From Myxococcales bacterium (GTDB taxonomy: Bacteria > Myxococcota_A > Polyangia > Haliangiales > Haliangiaceae), in NCBI GenBank assembly GCA_016716835.1, contig JADJUW010000001.1, positions 124,001-188,000 on the forward strand: 64,000 nt of DNA, in the 5' to 3' direction. The first letter of the stretch is position 1, and each line of letters begins with the position of its first letter. Below the pieces are notes generated by a model. It had not been told where the DNA came from. It ran no database searches and was given only the letters and a program-made list of their open reading frames with translations. Positions 19,322 through 28,033 of the stretch are shown piece after piece. The position numbers were made by a program, and so were the translations under genes.

Positions 19322-19852
19322 TCAGCGGGTAGAATAGACAATCAGCGGGTCGGTCGGCGTGGAGGGATGGCCGAGTTCGAGCGTAATCGCTTCGTTGGCC
19401 CCCAGTGCCGCGGCAATCAAGTCGCAGGACTCCGCCGCCGCGCAGGTGACATCGCGCTGGCCGAGCAAGCTAAAGCTCCCGGTCGCGGCGTCGCCGTTCG
19501 CATAGGGCGCGGTTAGCGCTATCTCAAAGCGTTCATCGATAACCTCGTCGCTTATGACCTCGATGAGCTCATACCGCGCCGAGGACCCATCCTGGGGTGG
19601 ATTTTCGATCTCCGTGACCTCCACCCGGAGCGCGTAGCGGTGGCCCCATTGGTAGTCGAAACCCTCAATATAGTCGTAGAAGTACCAGTACTCGGAGCCG
19701 TCAAGCTCGCTGGCACGCAAGCAGAGCCGCAAGTTCTCGCCCACGCACGGTACCCTATAGTGGTCGACGAGCATGATTCCCTGTTCTCTGTCCGCGGAGC
19801 CGCACGCGGAGCCAACAAACCAACCCAAGATCATGATGAAGGAAAATTTCAT
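19322..19852 (-). CDS. DUF4377-domain lipoprotein
   Basis: About 176 residues. MKFSFIMILGWFVGSACGS is a lipoprotein signal with lipobox VGSAC. The core CLRASELDGSEYWYFYDYIEGFDYQWGHRYALRVE followed by ENPPQDGSSARYELIEVIS is the DUF4377 pattern (FYD.IEGF then a PP.DGSS.RY.L.EV strand), a small secreted domain of unknown function sometimes found with META/HslJ proteins. A segment after it has a Cys pair (VTCAAAESC). I chose the ATG at 19852 because the signal peptide begins there. It ends only 3 bp from the convergent glycosyltransferase. Confidence 0.82.
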   Translation of the reverse strand: MKFSFIMILGWFVGSACGSADREQGIMLVDHYRVPCVGENLRLCLRASELDGSEYWYFYDYIEGFDYQWGHRYALRVEVTEIENPPQDGSSARYELIEVISDEVIDERFEIALTAPYANGDAATGSFSLLGQRDVTCAAAESCDLIAAALGANEAITLELGHPSTPTDPLIVYSTR

Positions 19853-20054
19853 AAGGTGGAGAAACCTATCATTCTCGGTGGCACGCAAAAACAAAAACGC
19901 GGTTTGCGGATAGGGCCGTGCACCCGGCGTAACGCGGCCGTGCTAAGGATCACGGCGGCAGGGCGCGTGCGTGGCGTTGCGCACAGAACGCTAGGGTCGC
20001 GCTCGCATCGGTGTAAATGGCAGATGTTAGACCCGGTGACACTGCTTTACGAAT

Positions 20055-20726
20055 CTATCGTTTCTGGCGCTCGTGGAGTAAGTCAACAATCTCCACGCTC
20101 CCCTGCTTGCGAGCGATGTCTACCGCGCTTTCCCCCGTTTTATTGGTGTGCGCGGTATCCGCACCGTGGTCCAACAGCAGCTCGACTAGATCCTTTTTGT
20201 TCCGACGAACGGCGTAGATGAGCGCGGTGTCGCCTAATTGGCTGGCATGATTGACGAGCGCACCATGGACGATAAGCAACTTGGAAATGTCAGGGTCTAA
20301 GGATCCCATGAGCGGACTAACACCGCGCTCGTCTGCCTGGTTGACGTTCGCGGCGGCGCTGATAAACGCCCTGACAGTACACACGTTCGGCTCGAACGCG
20401 GCATATGCTGCGATGAGCAACGGCGTCCGGCCCAAGTCGTCTTTGGCGTTAGCGTCGGCATGCTGGCCGAGCAAGTAGTTTGTCATTTCACAATGCCCAG
20501 CCAGCGCGGCGTAATGCAAAACATTCATTCCGCCATCAAATTTGCTGTTGATATTTGCTTTGGAGGCGAGCGCCCGCTTCACGCCGTTTAAGTCGCCTCC
20601 TCGTACGGCCTCGTGTAACGCCTCGTCGTTCCTGGAGATTTTTAAAGCGTTTGGTTTTTGGTCTCGTTCGCGGCACGACGTGACGCAAAGAAGGGCCAGC
20701 ACAATCAGTATTGTGTAAGTCGACAT
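20055..20726 (-). CDS. Ankyrin-repeat lipoprotein
   Basis: About 223 residues starting MSTYTILIVLALLCVTSCRER, a lipoprotein signal with lipobox VTSC. Roughly five ankyrin repeats follow: MNVLHYAALAGHCEMTNYLL, GRTPLLIAAYAAF, RGVSPLMGSLDP, GDTALIYAVRRNKKDLVELL and GESAVDIARKQGSVEIVDLL. This family usually mediates protein-protein contacts; secreted bacterial examples include periplasmic protective or immunity-like proteins. The open frame upstream of 20726 is Cys/Arg-rich and unlikely to be translated. The 200 bp to the next minus-strand gene and the 290 bp to the divergent lipoprotein suggest its own promoter. Confidence 0.85.
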   Translation of the reverse strand: MSTYTILIVLALLCVTSCRERDQKPNALKISRNDEALHEAVRGGDLNGVKRALASKANINSKFDGGMNVLHYAALAGHCEMTNYLLGQHADANAKDDLGRTPLLIAAYAAFEPNVCTVRAFISAAANVNQADERGVSPLMGSLDPDISKLLIVHGALVNHASQLGDTALIYAVRRNKKDLVELLLDHGADTAHTNKTGESAVDIARKQGSVEIVDLLHERQKR

Positions 20727-21000
20727 AGGACCAGGCTTCGCGGTAGCAAATCCACAACGCTCCAGGCAGCATTTGTTACATGCCACTTGCTGATGCGCAA
20801 CAGGATCCGCTACGTGAGCCGCCCGGCGGACCCGCGAACCAAGGAAGCGAAAACTAGGGTGACACTCTCGCGCCTCCCCAATAGCCTGTGACCCGGGGGG
20901 ATGTAACGCTGCAGATTGGGGGATGGCCGCCGCTGGCGGTTCCATCACCCGCCGCGGCCAGCACTTTGCCATAGACATCTGATTGGGTAACGTCTAGCAA

Positions 21001-21009
21001 GGGGGGGGG
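21001..21009 (+). repeat. G9 homopolymer just upstream of a lipoprotein start
   Basis: Nine consecutive G residues 10 bases before ATG 21020, followed by GAGG, which may be the Shine-Dalgarno. Such tracts change length by slippage and can alter promoter spacing or ribosome access. Confidence 0.6.
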
Positions 21010-21019
21010 CGAGGCGCAA

Positions 21020-22090
21020 ATGCAGGTTATTAGATTTATATTTCTCGTCTTTGTTGCCGGATGCGGCACCGAAGGGTTTGGGACGGCTAGCTCACCGTCC
21101 CCTGATGCCGGGACATCACCCGACGGGGCACTAGCGGACGCAAATCCATTAGACGCCTCACCTCCGACGGACGCCAATCCGCCCTTTGATGCAACGCCGA
21201 TTGATGCTCCTGCGCCCGACGCGGGTACGGTCGCAGGGGTTGTCGAGGTCGTAGCCACCGCGCAAGATGGCGCAAACGTTGTCGTTACAAATTCCACCCA
21301 CGTGTATTGGACTACCCTGTTTGGGAATACGGTAATGCGTGCCTCCCTGACCGGCGATAGCATTGAAACGATCGCCAGCGCCCAAGTCGGAGCCAGCGGC
21401 ATCGCGATCGACGCCACTCACATTTACTGGACCACCCACCACGGCTTTGGCACAGACGTGGTGATGCGGCGTCCGCTAGGAGGAGGGGGGCTGGAAACCG
21501 TTGCGAGCGGCCAAGATGACTGCGGCAGCATAACTCTCGATGACGTGAGTATCTTTTGGACCTGCACTGGCTCCGACAGCGTCTTCCGCCGGGCTAAGTC
21601 GGGAGGTCCCATCGAAGTTGTTGCTAGCTCGCAAATTGGGGCATGGGGCATCGCTGTCGACGACTCCCATATCTACTGGACAACAATTAATACCAACACG
21701 GTGATGCGCCGGGCAAAAATAGGGGGCGCCGTGGAGACGATTGCCACCGAGCAAGATTTTCCGCATGGGTTGGCGGTCGATGCAACGCACGTCTATTGGT
21801 CTACCCACGTAGGAAGCACCGTGATGCGACGTGCGAAAGCTAGTGGTCCCATAGAGACAATTGCTACTGAACAGGGAGCGCCCAGAAATGTGGTGGTCGA
21901 TACCAATTACGTCTACTGGACAAGTGGTGGCTTCATCGGCGACGGAACCATTCGGCGTCGAAAGCACTCGGGCGGACCAGTGGAAACCTTGGCAGACAAT
22001 CTACAAGCCCCCACAGGCATTGCGTTACGCGGAGCCCACGTCTATTGGACCAATCTCATCGGCGACTCCGTTATGCGCACAACGCGCTAG
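21020..22090 (+). CDS. Secreted beta-propeller lipoprotein with Asp/Pro/Ala linker
   Basis: 356 residues. MQVIRFIFLVFVAGCGTEG is a lipoprotein signal (lipobox VAGC), followed by about 45 residues of Asp/Ala/Pro/Ser low complexity (a flexible surface linker). The remainder holds about seven repeats of roughly 40 residues with the core D.THVYWT...N.VMRR....GPIETIA, matching YWTD or DUF5050-like beta-propellers. The repeat regularity implies a complete propeller. It likely acts as a surface-exposed binding scaffold; the partner is unknown. Base composition is slightly less GC-rich than neighbours. The G9 tract lies just upstream of the start. Confidence 0.85.
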   Translation: MQVIRFIFLVFVAGCGTEGFGTASSPSPDAGTSPDGALADANPLDASPPTDANPPFDATPIDAPAPDAGTVAGVVEVVATAQDGANVVVTNSTHVYWTTLFGNTVMRASLTGDSIETIASAQVGASGIAIDATHIYWTTHHGFGTDVVMRRPLGGGGLETVASGQDDCGSITLDDVSIFWTCTGSDSVFRRAKSGGPIEVVASSQIGAWGIAVDDSHIYWTTINTNTVMRRAKIGGAVETIATEQDFPHGLAVDATHVYWSTHVGSTVMRRAKASGPIETIATEQGAPRNVVVDTNYVYWTSGGFIGDGTIRRRKHSGGPVETLADNLQAPTGIALRGAHVYWTNLIGDSVMRTTR

Positions 22091-22104
22091 CTCAGCGGTG
22101 CGCG

Positions 22105-22737
22105 CTACATCGCGACGCGGACGCCGATGCCGAGCATCAGCAAGGGATAGGCGTCGTCGTCGGTGGATGGATAGATCGCGTCGCCGCCTTGCGCCGGATA
22201 GTGCGGCGGCGGGAGCTCCTTAAATATCGGCACAAAGAAGCGGCCCTCGGCATACACCGAAACCGCGCGGCTGCGCAGCAAGATCACGGCGCCGGTTGCG
22301 AAGGCGCCGACTTGCCGCACGCTGGTACTTTCGACCACGCCCCATTCGTCGCGCGCGAGCAACGGCACGTTGGCCTGGCCGATGCCACCGCCAACCGAAA
22401 TGGGCAGCAGCGGCAGGCGGAGGCGAATGGCGATGGCGTTGAACCTAAGGCGCCCCGAAGTGTTGGACGCGTGCAGGCCATCCTTGGCGCGCGTTGAATA
22501 ACTGCTGAGCATCCATTCCAGCGACAAGCGGTCGCGAAACATGACACCCAGGCCGAGGTTGGTGCCGGTGCCAATCAGATACGTCGGATGATTTGTTATC
22601 GCCGCGCCGCCCAGCTCGGCTGAAACCGTTACGTGCGACGCGCTCGGCTCGGCATTCGCAGCGCGTGAGGACGCGGCGGCGATCAGCAGGCCGCATGCGG
22701 CCGCGATCCAGAACGTGGTGCGGCCGTTAGAACGCAA
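22105..22737 (-). CDS. Secreted protein, probable outer-membrane barrel
   Basis: 210 residues with a signal peptide (FWIAAACGLLIAAASSRAANA, cleavage near ANA-EP). Alternating hydrophobic strands with terminal aromatic or hydrophobic residues (VTVSAELGGAA, LSLEWMLSSYS, LRFNAIAIRLRLPLLPISVGGG, VSVYAEGRFFVP, LLMLGIGVRVAM) suggest an eight-stranded outer-membrane barrel. Family not recognised. It is the last gene of a three-gene minus-strand operon, overlapping its upstream neighbour by 11 bp. Confidence 0.7.
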   Translation of the reverse strand: MRSNGRTTFWIAAACGLLIAAASSRAANAEPSASHVTVSAELGGAAITNHPTYLIGTGTNLGLGVMFRDRLSLEWMLSSYSTRAKDGLHASNTSGRLRFNAIAIRLRLPLLPISVGGGIGQANVPLLARDEWGVVESTSVRQVGAFATGAVILLRSRAVSVYAEGRFFVPIFKELPPPHYPAQGGDAIYPSTDDDAYPLLMLGIGVRVAM

Positions 22738-23620
22738 GGCCCACCTCCGCGGTTGCCGTCAAACTACTCGCCCGCATGCGGTCGATCGAGACCTCGCCGC
22801 CGATATAAAAGAACGGGCCCATCCACTGCGAACCGAGGCGAAACGTCTGCGGCCCGGGCGCAGCGTCGATCGTTTTAGCCAGCATGGGCTGCAAGTTCAT
22901 ATCTGTTTGCGCGTACAAAGCGAGTCGCTTGGTTAAGAGCCCGGTGAATTTGACTGGAAAGCCATAGTAGGGCGCACTGAGCGGCCCGGAAACGTTGGCG
23001 TTGGTAAGCACGCCGCTGCCGTCATCAGCGACATACTGCCAGTTGCGTCCGTGCATGGTGTACTTGCCGCCCGCCAGGCCGATCGAAAGGTTCGAGCCCG
23101 CAAAGCCCAAGGCCTTGCCGGTGGGGATGCGAAAATTGAGCGCCATCATAAAGCCCGACGTATCGCCGCCGAGCTTGGTCGACGCGACATCAACCACGGC
23201 TTCGGCGCGGAAGGCGCCGGACAAAATGGCCGGCGCGACGTTTTCAGACCAATCCTTCACGCGCTCACCATATGCCGCCATTTCGGCGGCTGAGGGCGGT
23301 GTATACGTAACCTCGGTCTGGGTATAGGTCGTGCAGTAGCCGCCGCCGCAGGTCGTCGATTTGCTGAGAGTTTCGCTCGTGGTGGTGCCGCTGGGAGCCT
23401 GCGGCGCGGATAAAATCAGCAGCAGCGCCTTGCTCAGGACACCGCCGTAATCGCGATAGCGAATCGAGGTGGTCGTGCCACGCGAACCTGTCGGCGGCAT
23501 GAGGTCGTTGCCGTAGCTAGCGCGATAGCCGAGCATGTACGCACCGGAGCAGGCGACGCTCGACGTCGCGGTGGCCGCCACCACGCTGAGCATTGCGAAC
23601 GTGCGCAGTTTTGCCTTCAT
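22727..23620 (-). CDS. Predicted outer-membrane lipoprotein
   Basis: 297 residues from ATG 23620 (overlapping the upstream stop as ATGA). The signal AMLSVVAATATSSVACSG has a possible lipobox SVAC. The middle has a Thr/Cys-rich segment (TTSETLSKSTTCGGGYCTTYTQTEV) and the rest is beta-rich with Gly (FMMALNFRIPTGKALGFAG, LSIGLAGGKY, FYIGGEVSIDRM, TATAEVGLAF), consistent with a barrel. Unknown function. Middle gene of the operon with the two other predicted envelope proteins, suggesting one outer-membrane complex (inference). Confidence 0.7.
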   Translation of the reverse strand: MKAKLRTFAMLSVVAATATSSVACSGAYMLGYRASYGNDLMPPTGSRGTTTSIRYRDYGGVLSKALLLILSAPQAPSGTTTSETLSKSTTCGGGYCTTYTQTEVTYTPPSAAEMAAYGERVKDWSENVAPAILSGAFRAEAVVDVASTKLGGDTSGFMMALNFRIPTGKALGFAGSNLSIGLAGGKYTMHGRNWQYVADDGSGVLTNANVSGPLSAPYYGFPVKFTGLLTKRLALYAQTDMNLQPMLAKTIDAAPGPQTFRLGSQWMGPFFYIGGEVSIDRMRASSLTATAEVGLAF

Positions 23621-24297
23621 CGGCCACCTCCCATGCCTGGCCATGCATAGCGATAGCCGACCCCGAACTCGACACCGGTCGCGCTATAGTCGCCGGCCTC
23701 GTCGCCAAGGCCGCCTTTTTCCCATACCAGCCCGGCAAGCAAAAACAGGCCTTTGTCGCTAACCAGCTGCACCCCGGCGTTGATCGCAAAGGATGGCCCT
23801 GGGGCAGTTAACTCGTTGGCAATCAGCGCGATGCCGGCCTCGCCGAAGGCGCGCAGTTGCAGCGATCCGCCGGTGTCATCGCCACGGCGCCCGCCGCCGA
23901 GCGCGAGCAACGGTACCGACGCTCCGACCGTCGCGCGATCCGCGAATTCATTGGCGCCACCGACGACCCGCTCTGGCGTGGCCGCCGAGCGCGCCCGCAC
24001 GTTTGGAAACAACATCCCATAGCCAAAGGTCAACTCCGCGATGCGGCCAAGGCGGATCGAGGCGTCGAACATTAAGGTGGTGCTGGTGACGGAAATCTTG
24101 TCGCCCTCTACCGCCAGAGGTGGATCCGAGAACTCGCTGCTGGGTGGCGGCGTGACGCCAGCCTTGCCACTTACCAGCACTTGCGTCAGCTTGCCGCTAA
24201 AAGCCGCGCAGCCGGTGGAGAGAGCGAACGCAACGGCGAGCACAAACACCGCACGCACGCGAAATCGAGCTACCCTCTGGCGAAGTGTCGTGTCCAA
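23617..24297 (-). CDS. Predicted lipoprotein, first gene of three-gene operon
   Basis: 226 residues. AVFVLAVAFALSTGCAAFSG is a lipoprotein signal (lipobox STGC). The body is beta-rich with Gly and aromatic strands (AELTFGYGMLFPN, GGSLQLRAFGEAGIALIA, FAINAGVQLVSDKGLFLLAGLVWEKGG) and ends GVEFGVGYRYAWPGMGGGR, as in barrel-type outer-membrane proteins. Family not recognised. The stop overlaps the next start by four bases, so the genes are coupled. Confidence 0.7.
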   Translation of the reverse strand: MDTTLRQRVARFRVRAVFVLAVAFALSTGCAAFSGKLTQVLVSGKAGVTPPPSSEFSDPPLAVEGDKISVTSTTLMFDASIRLGRIAELTFGYGMLFPNVRARSAATPERVVGGANEFADRATVGASVPLLALGGGRRGDDTGGSLQLRAFGEAGIALIANELTAPGPSFAINAGVQLVSDKGLFLLAGLVWEKGGLGDEAGDYSATGVEFGVGYRYAWPGMGGGR

Positions 24298-24363
24298 CGT
24301 TGGGCCCCGCCAAGTACGCTAGCATGCGCGCGGTGCCAAACTCCATCGGCCAGCCGCGCCGAA

Positions 24364-24777
24364 TCAAGATTTCGTGAGCGTGAGGTTCCACGACTGCGAG
24401 CAGATGGGTTTTTTGCCGCTAAACGTTTCGGCGACCAAGATCAACGTGCCGCCGCCATTGGTAATGCGACCGCTATAGTTGAAGTGCGTCTCGCCGGCTG
24501 TGGCGGACGCTCGCAGCTTGCCCGACGTGCTGGTCTTGCCCTTGGCCTCGGGCACGGCGCCAAACAAAATGGTAACGGCTTCGCCGACGGTGTTAATTGT
24601 CAACGAACCATTGGCGGGCGTGGCGGCGGCGTTGGCGCACGTGTTGCTGATGGTGCTTACGGTTGCGGCATAGACCGCCGCGTCGGCGAGGGCGGACGTT
24701 GCACCGAGCAGCACCGTTGCCGCCAACAGCCAGCGCGCCGCGGTCGTGGAAAGGGGCATGTGTTTCTCGAGGCGCAT
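24364..24777 (-). CDS. Small secreted protein, unknown
   Basis: 137 residues (131 if ATG 24759 is used). Signal peptide LSTTAARWLLAATVLLGATSALADA, cleavage near ALA-DA. The mature part has one Cys early (TISNTCANAA) and one late (KKPICSQSWN) that could form a disulphide, and short beta strands (LTINTVGEAVTILFG, THFNYSGRITNGGGTLILVAE). No family recognised. It stands alone on the minus strand, 66 bp before the three-gene operon and 89 bp after the S41 protease gene. Confidence 0.65.
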   Translation of the reverse strand: MRLEKHMPLSTTAARWLLAATVLLGATSALADAAVYAATVSTISNTCANAAATPANGSLTINTVGEAVTILFGAVPEAKGKTSTSGKLRASATAGETHFNYSGRITNGGGTLILVAETFSGKKPICSQSWNLTLTKS

Positions 24778-24866
24778 GGTACGAGTTTAGACGCGGCCAT
24801 CGCCGATTGCTTCAATGTTGTCGCGCCGGTTGTAAAATACAGCGATTTCAATACGTTGCAAGTCGC

Positions 24867-27800
24867 CTAGGGCTGTGGCACAAGCGTCGCTGCCACGGGC
24901 GCGCCACCGTCGCGATAGACATAGAACTGCCGCATCGAGGTCACCTGTTCGTTTTCACGCGCGACGATCACGATCTCATTCGAGCCTGGCCACAGCGTGA
25001 CGTTCGCGGAAAATTCGAGCGCGGTGCGGCTGCCGCGGTCGCGCGACGAGGCGTAGAACACCTTGCGCGTCTCGATCTTGGCGGCGTCGTTGGTGACATA
25101 GATATAGACGTCCTCGACATGGTTGTCGTCCTTGACCACGCCCTTGACGGTGAAGGTGCCGCTGCTCACGGCCAGCGCCGCGGGCGCCAACTCGATGATC
25201 GGTGGAATGACTTGCCAGCGAGTTTCGAATTTGGGGGCGGCAGCGCCCGAGCCGGCCGCTAGGTCGCCGCGCCGCACAAACCCATGCTTGCCTGCCCCCC
25301 GCGCGACCTTGACCCAATCGCCGTACTGCGCGACGCGCTCAACTTGCGAGGCCGCCTCCAGGGTGCCGATGGTCCCGGCAGAGACATCGGCGCCGGCGTA
25401 AACCGTCGCCTTCGCCTTCACCTGCTCGACGCCACGTGCCTCGCTCGCCTTGGCGATGGCGGGTTTGATTTCAAACCGCAGCTTCTCACTCGCCGAGGTG
25501 CCAAGCGTCTCGTCATAAACCGTCATCTCGAGCCCGATAAAATCGCGCGCCGGCCGCTGCGCGATGCGCAGGGTAAACTCGTGCTCTCGCGTCGTCCCGG
25601 CGGCAACGGCGCCCATCTGCAAGCGCGAGGTCTCGAGCACTACGTCATCGCCTGAGGAATTTCGCAACACCAGCACCGCTTTGGGTGCGGCCCCGACGCC
25701 GGCATTCTTAACGGCAACGCGCAGCTTGATGCGCTCGCCAGCCTGCACCAAGCCGTCGCCGTCGGCGCCATCGCCGTCGACCATCTGGTACGCATAGCCG
25801 AACGCCGGTTGCGGCGCGGCCTTGATGCCCAGCGCCAGCGGTGGCGCGTCGAAGGCCGAGCCCGCCGCATCGCTGGCTGACCACTGAATGTGGTCGCGGC
25901 GATCCGAGGCAAAGCTTGGGATCTTGACCCGCGTCGTAAAGGTCTTAGTCTCGCCAGGCATCACCTTGCCGAACGCCAATTCGTAATCGCGAAAAATGGG
26001 GTCGTCGGTGAGCGTGCGGACGAAGGCGCGATACGCCGGCGCGGTGCCCGTATTCGTGAGCTTGGCCGTCACCAAGGCGGTGTCGCCGGCCACTAGCTCG
26101 GCGCCGGGGGTAACCGCGACGTCCAGGCGCAGACTGGTCTTGGTGCGTGCGCTGGCGGCTGGGGGAGCCGCCCAATCGATGCCCAACTTTGCCAGCGCCT
26201 TGACGCGCTTGGCGGCCTCATCGGCCTGCTTGGCCGCGACGATGGCGGCGGCGCTGCGCAGCAGCACCTCGCGGCTAGGCGATTTGGTTTTCTTGACGAT
26301 TTCAGCCGCGAATAAGATTTCGAAATCGGTCTGCAGCTCGTCGGTGATGAGTTCCTCTTCTTCTTCGCCGTCGATCGGGGCCTCGCCCTCGACCGGCTTT
26401 AGCGCGGCTGGGGTCGCCGGACGCTCAAAGAGATAGGCCAGCGAATACTGCGGCGTCTCGGTGTCCTTGGCAAAGCTGCTGTCGAGATGCGAGTCGAGGT
26501 CGCGTTCGCGGTACGAGCGCGATGACGGCAAGAGCCGCACCACGTCGCCAGGCGCATCGTTCTTGCTCGGCACCAGGGTGCGCAGCAGCTCGATGTCGGG
26601 GACGATGCCAACGCTCTGGATCGATTTTTCGCCCGGCGTGAGATATTGCTCGATGGTGAGCTTGAGCTGCGAGCCATCGCGATAGCTGTAGAGCTTTTGC
26701 ACGCTGCCTTTGCCAAAGCTGCGCCCGCCGATGATGATGCCGCGATTGTTGTTCTTGATCGCGCCTGCGACGATTTCGGCGGCCGAGGCGGACGACGAAT
26801 TGATGAGCACGGCCAGGCTCGAGGTCGCATCTTCATTGTCGCTTTCGGCGTAGGTGTGGCGCGCGTTGGTGCCGCTGGTCATGGTCGAAACGATGACGCC
26901 GCTGCGCAGAAAAAGGTCCGCCACCTCGATCGAGGCATCGAGCACGCCGCCGGGATTACGACGCATGTCGAGCACCCAAGCCGTCGCGCCTTGCGCCATC
27001 AAGGTGGTCATCGCATTGGCGACCTCGGCGCCGGTATTGTCGCTAAATTGATCGATGCGAATGAGCCCGACGTTGCCGGAGACGAGCTTAGACTGTACCG
27101 ACTCGACGCGAATCACCGCGCGCTCGAGGTCAAAGCGCAGCAGGTCGGTCATGCCCTTGCGGGCGATCCACAGCGTCACCTTGGTCTTGGGCGTGCCGCG
27201 CATGCGCTCGACCGACTCATCGCTGGTAAGGTTTTCAGTCGGCTCTTGATTGATTTTGACAATGTGGTCGCCGGCCTTGATGCCGGCGCGCCCGGCGGGC
27301 GTGTCGCGCATCGGGCGAATCACGGTGAGCTTGCTGTTGACGAGGCGAATCACGATGCCCAGGCCACCGAACTTGCCGCGGGTGTTTACCTCGAAGTCTT
27401 TGGCTTCCTCGGGGTCAAACAACACCGAGTGTGGGTCGAGCGCCGAGAGCATGCCATTGACGGCGGCGTATTCTACTTCGGCGAGATCCTCGGTCTTGCT
27501 GACGTTGTCTTCGATAAACTTAAAGATAGGCTTAAGGCTGGCCGCGAGACGCCACGGGGAATCGACATCTTTGGTGGAAAACGTCTGGCGCTTGGCGCCC
27601 ACCATCACCGTGACCTCGTCTCGCTCGGGCGCGGGCTCAATTAGGATTTCCGCGACGCGGAACTGCACCGAATCGAGCGCGCGAAACAGCATTTTTTTCG
27701 AGTCGATGCGCGACGGATCGACATAGTTTTTGCGCACATCGGTGAGCGTGCGGTTCACCAGCACCATGTCGGTCAGCCGGTGCTGCGCCACCTGGACCGG

Positions 27801-27938
27801 CTGGCCAGGCGCGGCGCGCACCTCTTGCGGGCCCAGGCCACCCACGAGGCTCGCCGGCGAAGGCCGCCAAATCGACAAGACCAAGGCACCGACGGCCGCC
27901 ACCGCAATAGCTACCGCATGCGTGGAGAGTTTCTTCAT
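24867..27938 (-). CDS. S41 C-terminal-processing protease with long C-terminal extension
   Basis: 1023 residues from ATG 27938 (MKKLSTHAVAI, one N-terminal membrane segment). Order: N-terminal domain; PDZ at about 186-270 (GGLGIVIRLVNSKLTVIRP, AGIKAGDHIVKINQEP); S41 catalytic domain with Ser in INSSSASAAEIVAGAI (about 381) and Lys in GGRSFGKGSVQ (about 407). An acidic linker EGEAPIDGEEEEEL follows, then CARDB-like and Ig-like segments (PGAELVAGDTALVTAKLTNTG, VQAGERIKLRVAVKNAGVG), an SH3-like segment (YAGADVSAGTIGTLEAAS, YGDWVKVA) and a last beta domain. Typical CtpA proteins are 400-550 residues, so the C-terminal half is an unusual addition. Divergent from rpoH. Confidence 0.92.
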   Translation of the reverse strand: MKKLSTHAVAIAVAAVGALVLSIWRPSPASLVGGLGPQEVRAAPGQPVQVAQHRLTDMVLVNRTLTDVRKNYVDPSRIDSKKMLFRALDSVQFRVAEILIEPAPERDEVTVMVGAKRQTFSTKDVDSPWRLAASLKPIFKFIEDNVSKTEDLAEVEYAAVNGMLSALDPHSVLFDPEEAKDFEVNTRGKFGGLGIVIRLVNSKLTVIRPMRDTPAGRAGIKAGDHIVKINQEPTENLTSDESVERMRGTPKTKVTLWIARKGMTDLLRFDLERAVIRVESVQSKLVSGNVGLIRIDQFSDNTGAEVANAMTTLMAQGATAWVLDMRRNPGGVLDASIEVADLFLRSGVIVSTMTSGTNARHTYAESDNEDATSSLAVLINSSSASAAEIVAGAIKNNNRGIIIGGRSFGKGSVQKLYSYRDGSQLKLTIEQYLTPGEKSIQSVGIVPDIELLRTLVPSKNDAPGDVVRLLPSSRSYRERDLDSHLDSSFAKDTETPQYSLAYLFERPATPAALKPVEGEAPIDGEEEEELITDELQTDFEILFAAEIVKKTKSPSREVLLRSAAAIVAAKQADEAAKRVKALAKLGIDWAAPPAASARTKTSLRLDVAVTPGAELVAGDTALVTAKLTNTGTAPAYRAFVRTLTDDPIFRDYELAFGKVMPGETKTFTTRVKIPSFASDRRDHIQWSASDAAGSAFDAPPLALGIKAAPQPAFGYAYQMVDGDGADGDGLVQAGERIKLRVAVKNAGVGAAPKAVLVLRNSSGDDVVLETSRLQMGAVAAGTTREHEFTLRIAQRPARDFIGLEMTVYDETLGTSASEKLRFEIKPAIAKASEARGVEQVKAKATVYAGADVSAGTIGTLEAASQVERVAQYGDWVKVARGAGKHGFVRRGDLAAGSGAAAPKFETRWQVIPPIIELAPAALAVSSGTFTVKGVVKDDNHVEDVYIYVTNDAAKIETRKVFYASSRDRGSRTALEFSANVTLWPGSNEIVIVARENEQVTSMRQFYVYRDGGAPVAATLVPQP

Positions 27939-28033
27939 GGCGAAAGTATAGCGCCCGGGCGCGGTGGCGCTCCGAATTTCGCGGGGAATGTTGCGGTCGA
28001 CGCGAGGGGTTACATGTAGTATACGCTGCGGCG

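Noticed and set aside
21240..22090. Regularly spaced repeats suggesting a CRISPR array
   Set aside because: Repeats are about 120 bp, diverged, and code for propeller blades in one frame.
26646..27644. Long antisense frame (332 codons) in the S41 protease gene
   Set aside because: Mirror of a high-GC gene; no domain, no ribosome site. The same applies to antisense frames at 39369-40409, 5119-6093, 9160-10230 and 3370-4245.
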